A stretch of DNA of 64,000 nucleotides from Pseudoluteimonas sp047602125 (GTDB lineage Bacteria; Pseudomonadota; Gammaproteobacteria; Xanthomonadales; Xanthomonadaceae): NCBI GenBank assembly GCA_047602125.1, contig JASGIB010000001.1, positions 2,046,001 to 2,110,000 of the forward strand, written 5' to 3'. This document shows, in pieces, positions 1-7,181 of this stretch. A program made the translations under genes and the position numbers. The notes beneath the pieces are model-generated. The model worked only from the letters and a program-made list of their open reading frames with translations, searched no databases and was not told the origin of the DNA. The first letter of the stretch is position 1. Each line of letters opens with the position of its first letter.

Positions 1-793
1 TCCAGCGGAACGCCTCGAGCAGCAGCGGTTGCGCGCAGGGCGTCTTGCCCTTGCAGGCGGGCACGAACATCGCGCCCTTCATCAGGCGCGAATCGCCGAG
101 CGCCATCGGCGCATCGCCATCGCCGAGGCGGATCACCTCGCGGTGGATCTCGGGAGCGACGCCGGGTGGAAGGTCGACGTCGATGCGATCCGCGGTGGCT
201 CCGGAGAAATCGCCGTCTGCGCCTTCCTGGATGGTCACGTTGCCCGAGAAAATCGCTGGCTCGCCCGAGTCGCCCAGCATCAACAAGCGGTCGGCGACAT
301 GCGGGGTCACCGACACCGTCGTTTCGCGGCCGTCGCGCACGTAGCCGATGAGAACCGGCTTTTGATTGACGAGTTTCGCCAGTCCCGCGCGTGCTTCGTC
401 GAGCCGCGCTTCGCCATCGGCGCCCGCGATTCTGACCCCGTCCAGCGACACGAGCCGGTCGCCGCTTTTCAATCCGGCTTGCGCGGCACCACTCGCGGGG
501 GTGACGCCGGCGATGCGCACGCCGGCCTGCGGATCCGGCCCGAGCAATACGCCGAGGATGGGTTTGCGCACCATCTGCTTCTCGTAAGTCATGATCATCG
601 GTGCCGCGCCCGGCGCGTTGTATTCGCGCGTCAGGTCGGCGTAATGCTTCGCGGCGCGGTCGAGGTCGGCGCGCGCGGCATCGAGTTCCTTCTGCTGCGC
701 GGGCGTCGGCGCATCGGATTGCGCGGCGGCAGCGCCGGCGAGGGCGAGGCCGACGGCGCAGGCGAGGGCAAGGCGTTTCACGGTTCGTTTCAT
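1..793 (-). CDS. secreted PDZ-domain protein (3' end outside window)
   Basis: About 264 codons are visible; the C-terminus lies beyond the left edge. The ATG at 793 opens a clear Sec signal peptide, a basic start followed by an Ala/Leu core ending near residue 24 (AAAAQS). A short helical stretch (about 33-58) follows, then one PDZ-like module at about 78-150 with GVLLGPDPQAGVRIAG and the carboxylate-loop-adjacent segment GLKSGDRLVSLDG. No serine-protease triad is visible before the PDZ, so this is not a DegP-type protease in the part seen. It lies just downstream of a sigma/anti-sigma pair in the same direction and is probably the last gene of that operon, acting in the periplasm as a binding or scaffold protein. 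The exact role is unknown. Confidence 0.75.
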   Translation of the reverse strand, partial: MKRTVKRLALACAVGLALAGAAAAQSDAPTPAQQKELDAARADLDRAAKHYADLTREYNAPGAAPMIMTYEKQMVRKPILGVLLGPDPQAGVRIAGVTPASGAAQAGLKSGDRLVSLDGVRIAGADGEARLDEARAGLAKLVNQKPVLIGYVRDGRETTVSVTPHVADRLLMLGDSGEPAIFSGNVTIQEGADGDFSGATADRIDVDLPPGVAPEIHREVIRLGDGDAPMALGDSRLMKGAMFVPACKGKTPCAQPLLLEAFRW

Positions 794-815
794 GGCGTTC
801 TCGCGGGTGGGAGGG

Positions 816-1589
816 TCAGTCGATGCTCACGAGCATCGCGTCGTAGCGTTCGCCGCTGGCGGCCAGCGCGCGCTGGGTGCTTTCGAAGCTGGCGTAGGCG
901 CGCAGCGCCGACACGCGTTCGCGCCACAGGCCGAGCCGGCGTTGTGCGCTCAGCGAAGGCTGGGTGAGCGCGGAATCGATGCCCGCGACCCGCGCTTCGA
1001 AATCGCTGCCGAGCGCGACCGCGGTGGCCGACGCGGCGCGGTCGTCGCGGGCCAGCGCGAGCAATGCCTCCAGTCGCGCGGATTCGGCGTATAGCGGTTC
1101 CATCGTGCTGGCGGGCGGGTCGCTCGGCGGGGTGGCGTGCGTGTTCCGGCGCGGCTTCGCCCGGTGCGGCTTCGCCCGGTGCGGCGTGGTCGCCTTGGCG
1201 ATGCGGGTGTGCGTCGTCGTTTCATCTGCGTGCCGGACGGTTTCGACGACGGAGGGCGTTGCCGGAGCGGGCGTGGCACCCGTTGGCGTCGTCGCGGCCA
1301 CGACCGCTTGCGTCGGCATGCTTCGCGCCGGCACCGGTTTCGCAGCGAACGGATCGACGCTGGACGCGTGCGGAAGTTCGCGCAGGAACAGCGGCACGCA
1401 GGCAAGCGCCAGCAGCGAAGCGGCCAACGCCAGCGGCAGGCGCAGCGGACGACGCTCCGGCGCGGGGGCCGGCAGCCGCGCGAACACGCCCGACAGCGCG
1501 TCCGCCGCCGGCGTCTCCGGTGGCAGCGCGGCGAAGGCTTCGTTCCAGTCGCGGGGCGGCATCGGTCCGGGCATGTGCGGCTCACGCAT
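816..1589 (-). CDS. anti-sigma-factor-like single-pass membrane protein
   Basis: A 257-residue protein. I chose ATG 1589 because it overlaps the sigma gene's stop (ATGCGTGA) and has GGAGG about 8 nt upstream; longer frames lack this. One hydrophobic segment (RLPLALAASLLALACVPLFL, about residues 52-72) separates a cytoplasmic N-terminus containing DWNEAFAALP from a Pro/Ala/Thr-rich linker with a small KPHRAKPRR repeat and a helical C-terminal periplasmic part. Translational coupling to an ECF sigma gene and this topology fit an anti-sigma or sigma-regulatory protein. No zinc-binding anti-sigma motif (HxxxCxxC) is visible, so the assignment rests on context and topology. Confidence 0.6.
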   Translation of the reverse strand: MREPHMPGPMPPRDWNEAFAALPPETPAADALSGVFARLPAPAPERRPLRLPLALAASLLALACVPLFLRELPHASSVDPFAAKPVPARSMPTQAVVAATTPTGATPAPATPSVVETVRHADETTTHTRIAKATTPHRAKPHRAKPRRNTHATPPSDPPASTMEPLYAESARLEALLALARDDRAASATAVALGSDFEARVAGIDSALTQPSLSAQRRLGLWRERVSALRAYASFESTQRALAASGERYDAMLVSID

Positions 1590-2160
1590 GCTGCACCTCC
1601 GGCGCATGCAGGGATTGCGGTTCCAGCAACGCACGCAGGCGGCGCCCGCCGCGCGCGAGCTGCGACTTGGAGAAGCTTGGCGTGCGCTGCATCAGCGTCG
1701 CGATTTCCTCGTGGGTGTGGCCTTCGGCGTGGTACAGCCACAGCACCGCGCGGGTCGCGGCCGGCAGTTGTTCCAGCGCGCGCCACAGCGCGGCGGCATC
1801 GGCGGCGGCGGAAGGCGGCGGCGATGCGTCCACGGGCTCGAAGCCGTCGTCGTCGAGGCTGTCCTCCATCCGCCGGCGCTGGCGCAAAGACATCAGCGTC
1901 TCGTTCACCGCGATCTGCCGCATCCAGCCCCAGAACGGGGACTCGCCGCGGAATTCGCCGAGCTTGCCGATCGCCTTCAACATCGTCTCCTGCAGCACGT
2001 CCTGGGCCTCGTCGCGGTCGCCGGTCAGGCGCAGCGCGAGGGTGAACACCGGCCGTTCGAACCAGCGGCACAGTTGTTCCAGCGCCGCCCGTTCGCCGTC
2101 GCGCGCGCGGCGCAACAGGCGTTCCGGGACGTTGATGGCGAAGCTGGAGGCGGCGGGCAT
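1582..2160 (-). CDS. ECF-type RNA polymerase sigma factor
   Basis: A 192-residue sigma-70-family ECF factor that directs RNA polymerase to a dedicated regulon. Region 2 is seen at about residues 25-95 (RDEAQDVLQETMLKAIGKL, then a FWGWMRQIAVNETLM segment) and region 4 at about 125-185 (LEQLPAATRAVLWLYHAEG, then a helix-turn-helix with THEEIATLMQRTPSFSKSQL). Regions 1 and 3 are absent, as usual for ECF factors. It is the first gene of a minus-strand operon with the membrane regulator that overlaps its stop codon, and it is divergent from the SPFH gene at 2268. The signal is not evident from sequence. Confidence 0.9.
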   Translation of the reverse strand: MPAASSFAINVPERLLRRARDGERAALEQLCRWFERPVFTLALRLTGDRDEAQDVLQETMLKAIGKLGEFRGESPFWGWMRQIAVNETLMSLRQRRRMEDSLDDDGFEPVDASPPPSAAADAAALWRALEQLPAATRAVLWLYHAEGHTHEEIATLMQRTPSFSKSQLARGGRRLRALLEPQSLHAPEVQHA

Positions 2161-2267
2161 TCGATACCTGTGGATGCGACCGGGGGCGGAAGCGTCGCAG
2201 CGGGTTGCAATATCGTCCGGCGGGGCGCGCTGCCTATACTGCGCCCGTCCACAGGGGAGTCCCGCAG

Positions 2268-3230
2268 ATGTCCTTCTTTACGTTATTGAGCGCCATCGTC
2301 CTGTTTACCGGCGTCGTGCTGCTGTTCAAGACCGTGCGTGTGGTTCCGCAGGGTTATGAATGGACCGTGGAGCGCTTCGGCAAGTACACCCGCACCCTCG
2401 ACCCGGGCCTGCATTTCCTGTTCCCGATCATGTATGGCATCGGGCGCAAGGTGAACATGATGGAGCAGGTGCTGGAGGTGCCGTCGCAGGACGTCATCAC
2501 CAAGGACAACGCCGTGGTCAAGGTCGACGGCATCGTGTTCTTCCAGGTGCTGGACGCGGCCAAGGCCGCCTACGAGGTCGCGACCCTGGAAGTCGCCATC
2601 CTCAACCTGGTGATGACCAACATCCGTACCGCGATCGGTTCGATGGACCTGGACGAATCGCTGTCGAAGCGCGACGAGATCAATGCCAAGGTGCTGGTCG
2701 CGGTCGACCAGGCGACGCATCCCTGGGGCATCAAGGTCAATCGCATCGAACTGAAGGACATCGCGCCGCCGCGCGACCTGGTCGAATCGATGGCGCGGCA
2801 GATGAAGGCCGAGCGCGAGAAGCGCGCCAACATCCTCGAGGCCGAGGGCCTGCGCCAGGCCGCGATCCTCAAGGCCGAGGGCGAGAAGCAGTCGGTGATC
2901 CTCGAGGCCGAAGGCAACCGCGAAGCCGCGTTCCGCGCCGCCGAGGCGCGCGAGCGCGCGGCCGAGGCCGAGGCCAAGGCGACGCAACTGGTCTCCGACG
3001 CGATTTCCTCCGGCAACGTGCAGGCGATCAACTACTTCGTCGCGCAGAAGTACATCGAGGCGTTCAAGTCGCTGGCCGAGGCGCCGAACCAGAAGTTCGT
3101 GATGATGCCGATGGAATCGGCGGGCGTGATCGGCTCCATCGCCGGTATCGCCGAGCTGGCGAAGGAATCGATGCAGCGCCAGCAGGCCACAGGCAAGTCG
3201 CGGTCGCTCGAGCAGGATCGAGGAGGCTGA
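2268..3230 (+). CDS. SPFH/stomatin-like (paraslipin-type) membrane protein
   Basis: A 320-residue band-7/SPFH protein with an N-terminal hydrophobic anchor (FFTLLSAIVLFTGVVLLFKT). The SPFH core follows (VPQGYEWTVERFGKYTRTL ... DVITKDNAVVKVDGIVFF). After it comes a long charged coiled coil (ERANILEAEG-type repeats, about 185-245) and a C-terminal hydrophobic tail. Such proteins oligomerise in membrane microdomains and influence membrane protein turnover. ATG 2268 matches the family start; the frame is open upstream but without family sequence. The NfeD-family gene begins 3 nt after its stop, the classic stomatin-NfeD pair, so the two very likely act together. Confidence 0.93.
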   Translation: MSFFTLLSAIVLFTGVVLLFKTVRVVPQGYEWTVERFGKYTRTLDPGLHFLFPIMYGIGRKVNMMEQVLEVPSQDVITKDNAVVKVDGIVFFQVLDAAKAAYEVATLEVAILNLVMTNIRTAIGSMDLDESLSKRDEINAKVLVAVDQATHPWGIKVNRIELKDIAPPRDLVESMARQMKAEREKRANILEAEGLRQAAILKAEGEKQSVILEAEGNREAAFRAAEARERAAEAEAKATQLVSDAISSGNVQAINYFVAQKYIEAFKSLAEAPNQKFVMMPMESAGVIGSIAGIAELAKESMQRQQATGKSRSLEQDRGG

Positions 3231-3233
3231 ACC

Positions 3234-3665
3234 ATGCGTTGGGACGTGTTCGCGTGGGCCGCGGTCGCGCTGCTGCTGTTCGCCGCCGAGGCGATGGCGC
3301 CGGGCGCCTTCATGCTGTGGCTGGGCTTGGCCGCGGCGGTGGTGTTCGTCGTCGTGCTGCTGTTCTCCGGCATTCCGGTGCTGGCGCAGGTCGCAGCGTT
3401 CGTGGTGCTCAGCTTCGTGTCGATCCAGGTGTATCGCCGCTGGTTTCGCAAGCGCGAAAAGCCCAGCGACCAGCCGGCGCTGAACCGCCGCACCGCGGCG
3501 CTGATCGGGCGCGTCGTGCCGCTGGAACGCGCCATCGTCGACGGCCACGGGCGCGTGCAGATCGCCGATGCGTTCTGGGAAGTCGCCGGACCGGAATTGC
3601 CGGCCGGCGTCCCGGTGCGCGTGACCGGCGCGGATGGCATGACCTTGCAGGTGGAGGCGGCGTGA
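3234..3665 (+). CDS. short NfeD-family membrane protein
   Basis: A 143-residue protein with two or three N-terminal membrane segments (about 5-75, e.g. VFAWAAVALLLFAAEAMAPG and VAAFVVLSFVSIQVY). A C-terminal soluble OB-fold-like domain follows (RTAALIGRVVPLERAIVDGHG ... PAGVPVRVTGADGMTLQV). This is the short NfeD form without the ClpP-like protease domain. Three nucleotides separate it from the SPFH gene, its usual partner. The next gene's GTG overlaps its stop (GTGA), so all three are probably one transcript. Confidence 0.92.
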   Translation: MRWDVFAWAAVALLLFAAEAMAPGAFMLWLGLAAAVVFVVVLLFSGIPVLAQVAAFVVLSFVSIQVYRRWFRKREKPSDQPALNRRTAALIGRVVPLERAIVDGHGRVQIADAFWEVAGPELPAGVPVRVTGADGMTLQVEAA

Positions 3666-4195
3666 GGTTTCGCTCTGCGGCTCTGTTCGCGCTCGCATTC
3701 GCCATTGGCAGCGCCGGTGCGCAGGAGTTGCAGCACGAGGACAAGTGGGTCGGCACCGTCGTCCCGCCGTATCCCTCCGGCGTGCACGAGCTCTCCGGCA
3801 GTTGCGTCGGGCCCGGAACCTCCGGCGACGAGATCTGCACGATCTCGATCCACGTCCTGCGCGACGAGCAGAGCCACGTGCGCACTGTGCTCGCCAGCCA
3901 TGAACTGCGTCATCCCGACGGTACCCTCGTCGGCGGCGACAAGCCGCTGCAACTGGTCACCGACGCGATCGAACCGGACGTCCTGTACGACGCCAAGATC
4001 GAACTCGCGGTCGGCACCTGCCAGCGCGACGGCGCCGACGATCCGCGCATCGTGGCGGCGCTGGTGCCCGGACCGGACGTGGAATGGTTCGCCGCCTTCC
4101 GCGGCCTGTGGCGGCTGGGCGACGATGGCCGCTTCGACGACCTCGCTCCGGCCGGCGTCCGCTGCCGCAACGAAGGCTTCGGCTACGACGGCTGA
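3662..4195 (+). CDS. periplasmic protein of unknown function
   Basis: A 177-residue protein starting at a GTG that overlaps the NfeD stop codon. It has a signal peptide (MRFRSAALFALAFAIGSAGA, cleaved before QELQH) and no further membrane segment. The mature part has Cys residues in SGSCVG, EICTIS, GTCQRD and VRCRN that could form two disulfides, and it looks beta-rich. I do not recognise the family. Placement as third gene after the SPFH/NfeD pair suggests co-expression only; a functional link is unproven. gcvT follows on the same strand after 54 nt. Confidence 0.7.
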   Translation: MRFRSAALFALAFAIGSAGAQELQHEDKWVGTVVPPYPSGVHELSGSCVGPGTSGDEICTISIHVLRDEQSHVRTVLASHELRHPDGTLVGGDKPLQLVTDAIEPDVLYDAKIELAVGTCQRDGADDPRIVAALVPGPDVEWFAAFRGLWRLGDDGRFDDLAPAGVRCRNEGFGYDG

Positions 4196-4249
4196 CCGCG
4201 ATCCCGCCCGATCCGCGATAATCACGGTTTCCCCATCGCGGAAACCGCC

Positions 4250-5350
4250 ATGACCCAGCAGACCGTCCTCAACGCCACCCATCGCGCGCTCGGCGCCAAG
4301 ATGGTGGACTTCGGCGGCTGGGACATGCCGATCCACTACGGCTCGCAACTCGAGGAACACCACCAGGTGCGCCGCGACGCCGGCATGTTCGACGTCAGCC
4401 ACATGACCGTGGTCGACCTGAACGGTCCGCGCGTCCGCGAGTTCCTGCGCCACCTCGTCGCCAATTCGGTCGACAAGCTGCAGAAGCCGGGCAAGGCGCT
4501 GTACACCGCCATGCTCAATCCGCAGGGCGGGGTGATCGACGACCTCATCGTCTACTTCATGTCCGAGGACTGGTTCCGGCTGGTGGTGAACGCCGCGACC
4601 CGCGACAAGGACCTGGCATGGATCGCCGGACAGGCGAAGGCGTTCGACGTCGCGGTTGCGGAACGACCGGAGTTCGGCATGGTCGCGGTGCAGGGTCCGA
4701 ACGCGCGCGACAAGGTCATCGGCCTGCTGCGGGAGGAAGACCGCGCGCCGGTGGCCAAGCTGGTCCGCTTCAGCGCGCGCGAGGCCAGGACCGCCGACGG
4801 CATCGTCGTGTTCGTCGCCCGCACCGGCTACACCGGCGAGGACGGTTTCGAGGTGATCGTGCCCGAGGCGCAGACCGTCGCGTTCTGGAACGCGCTGCTC
4901 GCCGCGGGGGTGAAGCCAGCCGGGCTCGGTGCGCGCGACACGCTCCGCCTCGAAGCCGGCATGAACCTGTACGGGCAGGACATGGACGAAACCGTGTCCC
5001 CGTACGAAGCCGCGCTCGGCTGGACCGTCGCGCTGGACGAGGGCCGCGGCTTCATCGGTCGCGACGTGCTCGAACGCCAGCACGCCGGCGGCGCGCCGCG
5101 GCAGATGATCGGCATCGTCATGGACGAGAAGGGCGTGCTCCGCCACGGCCAGAAGGTGCTGACCGCGAACGGCGACGGCGAAATCCTCAGCGGCACGTTC
5201 TCGCCGACGCTGGGCAAGGCGATCGCGTTCGCGCGGGTGCCGGCCGGCGAGCCGGGCGAGGTGCGCGTGGACATCCGCGGCAAGGAGATCCCGGTGCGGG
5301 TGGTGAAGTTCCCCTTCGTCCGCGACGGCAAGCCGATGGACGGTATTTGA
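4250..5350 (+). CDS. gcvT: aminomethyltransferase, T-protein of glycine cleavage system
   Basis: A 366-residue T-protein, the usual full length. It moves the methylene group from the lipoyl-bound aminomethyl intermediate on H-protein to tetrahydrofolate, releasing ammonia. Seen are the N-terminal GGWDMPIHYGSQLEEHHQVR, GMFDVSHMTVVDL, the folate-binding-domain segments QGPNAR and GYTGEDGFE, and the C-terminal barrel with SGTFSPTLGKAIA. It starts at ATG 4250 and is followed by gcvH on the same strand. The gene for the P-protein is not in the window. No glycine riboswitch is apparent in the short upstream gap. Confidence 0.97.
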   Translation: MTQQTVLNATHRALGAKMVDFGGWDMPIHYGSQLEEHHQVRRDAGMFDVSHMTVVDLNGPRVREFLRHLVANSVDKLQKPGKALYTAMLNPQGGVIDDLIVYFMSEDWFRLVVNAATRDKDLAWIAGQAKAFDVAVAERPEFGMVAVQGPNARDKVIGLLREEDRAPVAKLVRFSAREARTADGIVVFVARTGYTGEDGFEVIVPEAQTVAFWNALLAAGVKPAGLGARDTLRLEAGMNLYGQDMDETVSPYEAALGWTVALDEGRGFIGRDVLERQHAGGAPRQMIGIVMDEKGVLRHGQKVLTANGDGEILSGTFSPTLGKAIAFARVPAGEPGEVRVDIRGKEIPVRVVKFPFVRDGKPMDGI

Positions 5351-5429
5351 CGCGACGGCTTCGGCCTTCGTTAAACTTGGCCGCACAGGGCGGCTTTCAT
5401 TTCCACGACGCAAGCAGACGGAGCGTTCC

Positions 5430-5825
5430 ATGAGCGAGATCCCCGGCGACCTCAAGTTCCTCAAGTCCCACGAATGGGCGCGTGTCGAAGGCGACGGCAA
5501 GGTGACCGTCGGCATTTCCGACCATGCGCAGGAACTGCTGGGCGACCTGGTCTACGTCGAACTGCCGAACGTCGGCGACCGCGTCGAGGCCGGCAACGCC
5601 AGCGCCGTGGTCGAGTCGGTGAAGGCGGCCTCGGACGTCTATGCGCCGGTCACCGGCAAGGTCGTCGAGGTCAATTCCGCGCTCGCCGACAAGCCCGAAA
5701 CCATCAACGAAGACGCCTACGGCGACGGCTGGCTGTTCGTGGTCGAGGCCGAGGAACCCGAGCAGTTGAACGAACTCCTCTCCCCCGACGACTACGCCGA
5801 ACTGCTCGAGGAAGAAGAGCACTGA
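5430..5825 (+). CDS. gcvH: glycine cleavage system H-protein
   Basis: A 131-residue lipoyl carrier. The lipoylation lysine sits in VVESVKAASDVYAPVTG (about residue 63), in the expected hairpin, with the family start LKFLKSHEWARVEGDG and end SPDDYAELLEEEE. It shuttles the aminomethyl arm between P-, T- and L-proteins. The start is supported by GGAG upstream of ATG 5430. It lies 79 nt after gcvT, and a strong GC hairpin with T-rich tail follows its stop, ending the gcvTH transcript. Confidence 0.97.
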   Translation: MSEIPGDLKFLKSHEWARVEGDGKVTVGISDHAQELLGDLVYVELPNVGDRVEAGNASAVVESVKAASDVYAPVTGKVVEVNSALADKPETINEDAYGDGWLFVVEAEEPEQLNELLSPDDYAELLEEEEH

Positions 5826-5856
5826 GGGTTCTCCACCCGCTCCATCGTCCTCCGAT

Positions 5857-5885
5857 CCGGCCGCGCAAGCGGCCGGTTTCGTTTC
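5857..5885 (+). terminator. Rho-independent terminator after gcvH
   Basis: A perfect 8-bp stem CCGGCCGC / GCGGCCGG with a GCAA loop (5857-5876) is followed by TTTCGTTTC, 31 nt after the gcvH stop codon. Confidence 0.85.
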
Positions 5886-6269
5886 CGCAACCGGTGTTCG
5901 GAACATGATTGCGCGGCGTGCGGAAGCAGTCGCGGCACCTGCCGACGGCGGTTGAAGCGGCGCGCGATTTCGCGCAAATCGGGTGTTGCGACGCGAAATC
6001 CGGCGTCCGCCGAAAACTTTTTTCGATACCCGCAGGTGCGCTCCCGAACCGCTTCGACGGGTCGCCGACGTTGCCGCCGCCGCGGCGTTCGCGCTTGCGC
6101 ACGCGGCGATGCGTTGCGAATCGCGCAGCTGTTTTCAAGGTTTTTTTCGCGAACGCATTCGTGGCCGGCATGCGTGCGGCGGCATCGACGTCGTCGTCTC
6201 GCGTGCCGCGCAGGCGATCGCGCGGCGCCCGCGGCGTGAACGCCCCGGCACATTCGTGTTGCAAAAGTG
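5886..6269. other. gene-free stretch upstream of the H1-like gene
   Basis: Frames of about 100-130 codons exist here on both strands, but none has a ribosome binding site, recognisable domain or coherent composition (Arg/Ala-rich, typical of non-coding GC-rich DNA). A run of T (about 6018-6024) stands out. I see no gene, tRNA or repeat. Confidence 0.5.
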
Positions 6270-6298
6270 TTGACAGTGGAAAAAACCGTGATTAGGTT
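6270..6298 (+). promoter_or_regulatory. predicted sigma-70 promoter of the H1-like gene
   Basis: TTGACA at 6270-6275, a 17-nt AT-rich spacer and TAGGTT at 6293-6298. This is a perfect -35 with optimal spacing in otherwise GC-rich DNA, and it points toward the histone-like gene whose start lies about 380 nt downstream. Confidence 0.6.
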
Positions 6299-6304
6299 TC
6301 GCCC

Positions 6305-6677
6305 AGCAGACGGTTCCTGCGGAAGCGAGTGAGAACGACAACGACGACCAAGCGCCAGGTAAAAGCGAACTCCGCCCCGACGTACATAAAGGTGGACTCA
6401 GGCGTCGTCTCCCCCGACAAAAGCAAGAAAGCTTCCGTGAACATCCAGGTTCCATCGTTGTCGGCCGCCGGTGAAGCGGCCGATTCCGTGTCTGGAGGAC
6501 CGTGTTTCGGTGGCGCAGGCCACCGGCCCGTGCGGGCAGGAAAGCCCGCATGCCAAGAATCCGTTTCGGCGCGCTCCGCGCGCTGGCGGTTGCTCGCGGG
6601 TCCGACTCCCGCGGCGTTGTCGAGTACTGGGCAGCCAGAGCAGTACCCGCAAGTCCACTGACGAGGAGAGCCATCCC
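6305..6677 (+). other. long, hairpin-rich 5' leader of the H1-like gene
   Basis: About 370 nt lie between the predicted promoter and the ATG at 6678. Perfect hairpins line up at 6509-6524 (GGTGGC/GCCACC), 6532-6549 (GCGGGC/GCCCGC), 6595-6613 (CGCGGG/CCCGCG) and 6624-6646 (GTACTG/CAGTAC). A reading frame at 6329-6661 has no RBS and a non-protein-like composition. The segment could be a cis-acting structured leader or the precursor of a small RNA; I cannot decide from sequence. Confidence 0.45.
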
Positions 6678-7073
6678 ATGGCCATGAAGAAAGCTGCGAA
6701 GAAACCCGCCAAGAAGGCGGCGAAGAAGAAGGTCGCTAAGAAGAAGACCGCCCGCAAGGCCGTCAAGAAGGCCGCCAAGAAGACCGCGAAGAAGGCGGTG
6801 AAGAAGGCCGCCAAGCGCAAGCCCGCGAAGAAGGCCGCGAAGAAGGCCGCCAAGCGCAAGCCTGCGAAGAAGGCCGCGAAGAAGGCCGCCAAGCGCAAGC
6901 CCGCGAAGAAGGCCGCGAAGAAGGCCGCCAAGCGCAAGCCTGCGAAGAAGGCCGCGAAGAAGAAGGCTGCCAAGCGCAAGCCTGCGAAGAAGGCTGCTAA
7001 AAAAAAAGCTAAGAGGTCGGTGAAGAAGTCCGGTCCGGTGGCCATGCCGTCGGTTCCGGCACCGATGATCTAA
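6678..7073 (+). CDS. histone H1-like Lys/Ala/Pro-rich DNA-binding protein
   Basis: A 131-residue, extremely basic protein of almost only K, A, P and R. It resembles the C-terminal tail of eukaryotic H1 and bacterial H1-like nucleoid proteins (AlgP/HctB type). The start ATG 6678 has GAGGAG upstream and opens MAMKKAAKKPAKKAAKKK. The middle consists of a 13-residue unit AAKRKPAKKAAKK repeated five times (6807-7004). The tail KKSGPVAMPSVPAPMI is uncharged. It is expected to coat or compact DNA or bind RNA without sequence specificity. It is monocistronic, with its own promoter and terminator. Repeat copy number may vary between strains. Confidence 0.88.
   Translation: MAMKKAAKKPAKKAAKKKVAKKKTARKAVKKAAKKTAKKAVKKAAKRKPAKKAAKKAAKRKPAKKAAKKAAKRKPAKKAAKKAAKRKPAKKAAKKKAAKRKPAKKAAKKKAKRSVKKSGPVAMPSVPAPMI
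6807..7004 (+). repeat. 39-bp coding tandem repeat, five copies
   Basis: Units begin at 6807, 6846, 6885, 6924 and 6966. The first four are nearly identical, differing at one C/T position. The fifth is offset by an extra AAG codon and has drifted codons (GCT for GCC, AAA for AAG). Each encodes AAKRKPAKKAAKK. The near-identity at DNA level suggests recent expansion or contraction by slippage or recombination. Confidence 0.9.
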
Positions 7074-7093
7074 GCGGCAACACTGAAGCATCG

Positions 7094-7136
7094 AGCCCCT
7101 TTCCCGCAGCCCAGGCGGGGAAGGGGTTTTCTTTTG
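7094..7136 (+). terminator. terminator after the H1-like gene
   Basis: CCCCTTTCCCGC and GCGGGGAAGGGG form a GC-rich stem (about 7096-7126) with a 7-nt loop, followed by TTTTCTTTT. It lies 20 nt past the stop codon and would end the single-gene transcript. Confidence 0.85.
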
Positions 7137-7181
7137 TGCGGTCGGAATCGCGGCGCGTCGCGCCGTGTCCTCGAAGCTCGG

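Noticed and set aside
4196..4249. Possible glycine riboswitch before gcvT
   Set aside because: Only 54 nt separate gcvT from the upstream gene, too short for the aptamer, and no glycine-riboswitch core is visible.
6595..6613. GCGGGTCCGACTCCCGC resembles a tRNA T-arm
   Set aside because: No matching acceptor, D or anticodon arms and no CCA end are found around it; it is best explained as one of several hairpins in the leader.
6329..6661. A 110-codon frame upstream of the H1-like gene
   Set aside because: No ribosome binding site, no domain and a biased composition; the region is better read as a structured leader.
6807..7004. Regular repeats that might be a CRISPR array
   Set aside because: The repeats are contiguous without spacers and encode the H1-like tail in frame. 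No cas genes or CRISPR-like array are seen anywhere in the window.
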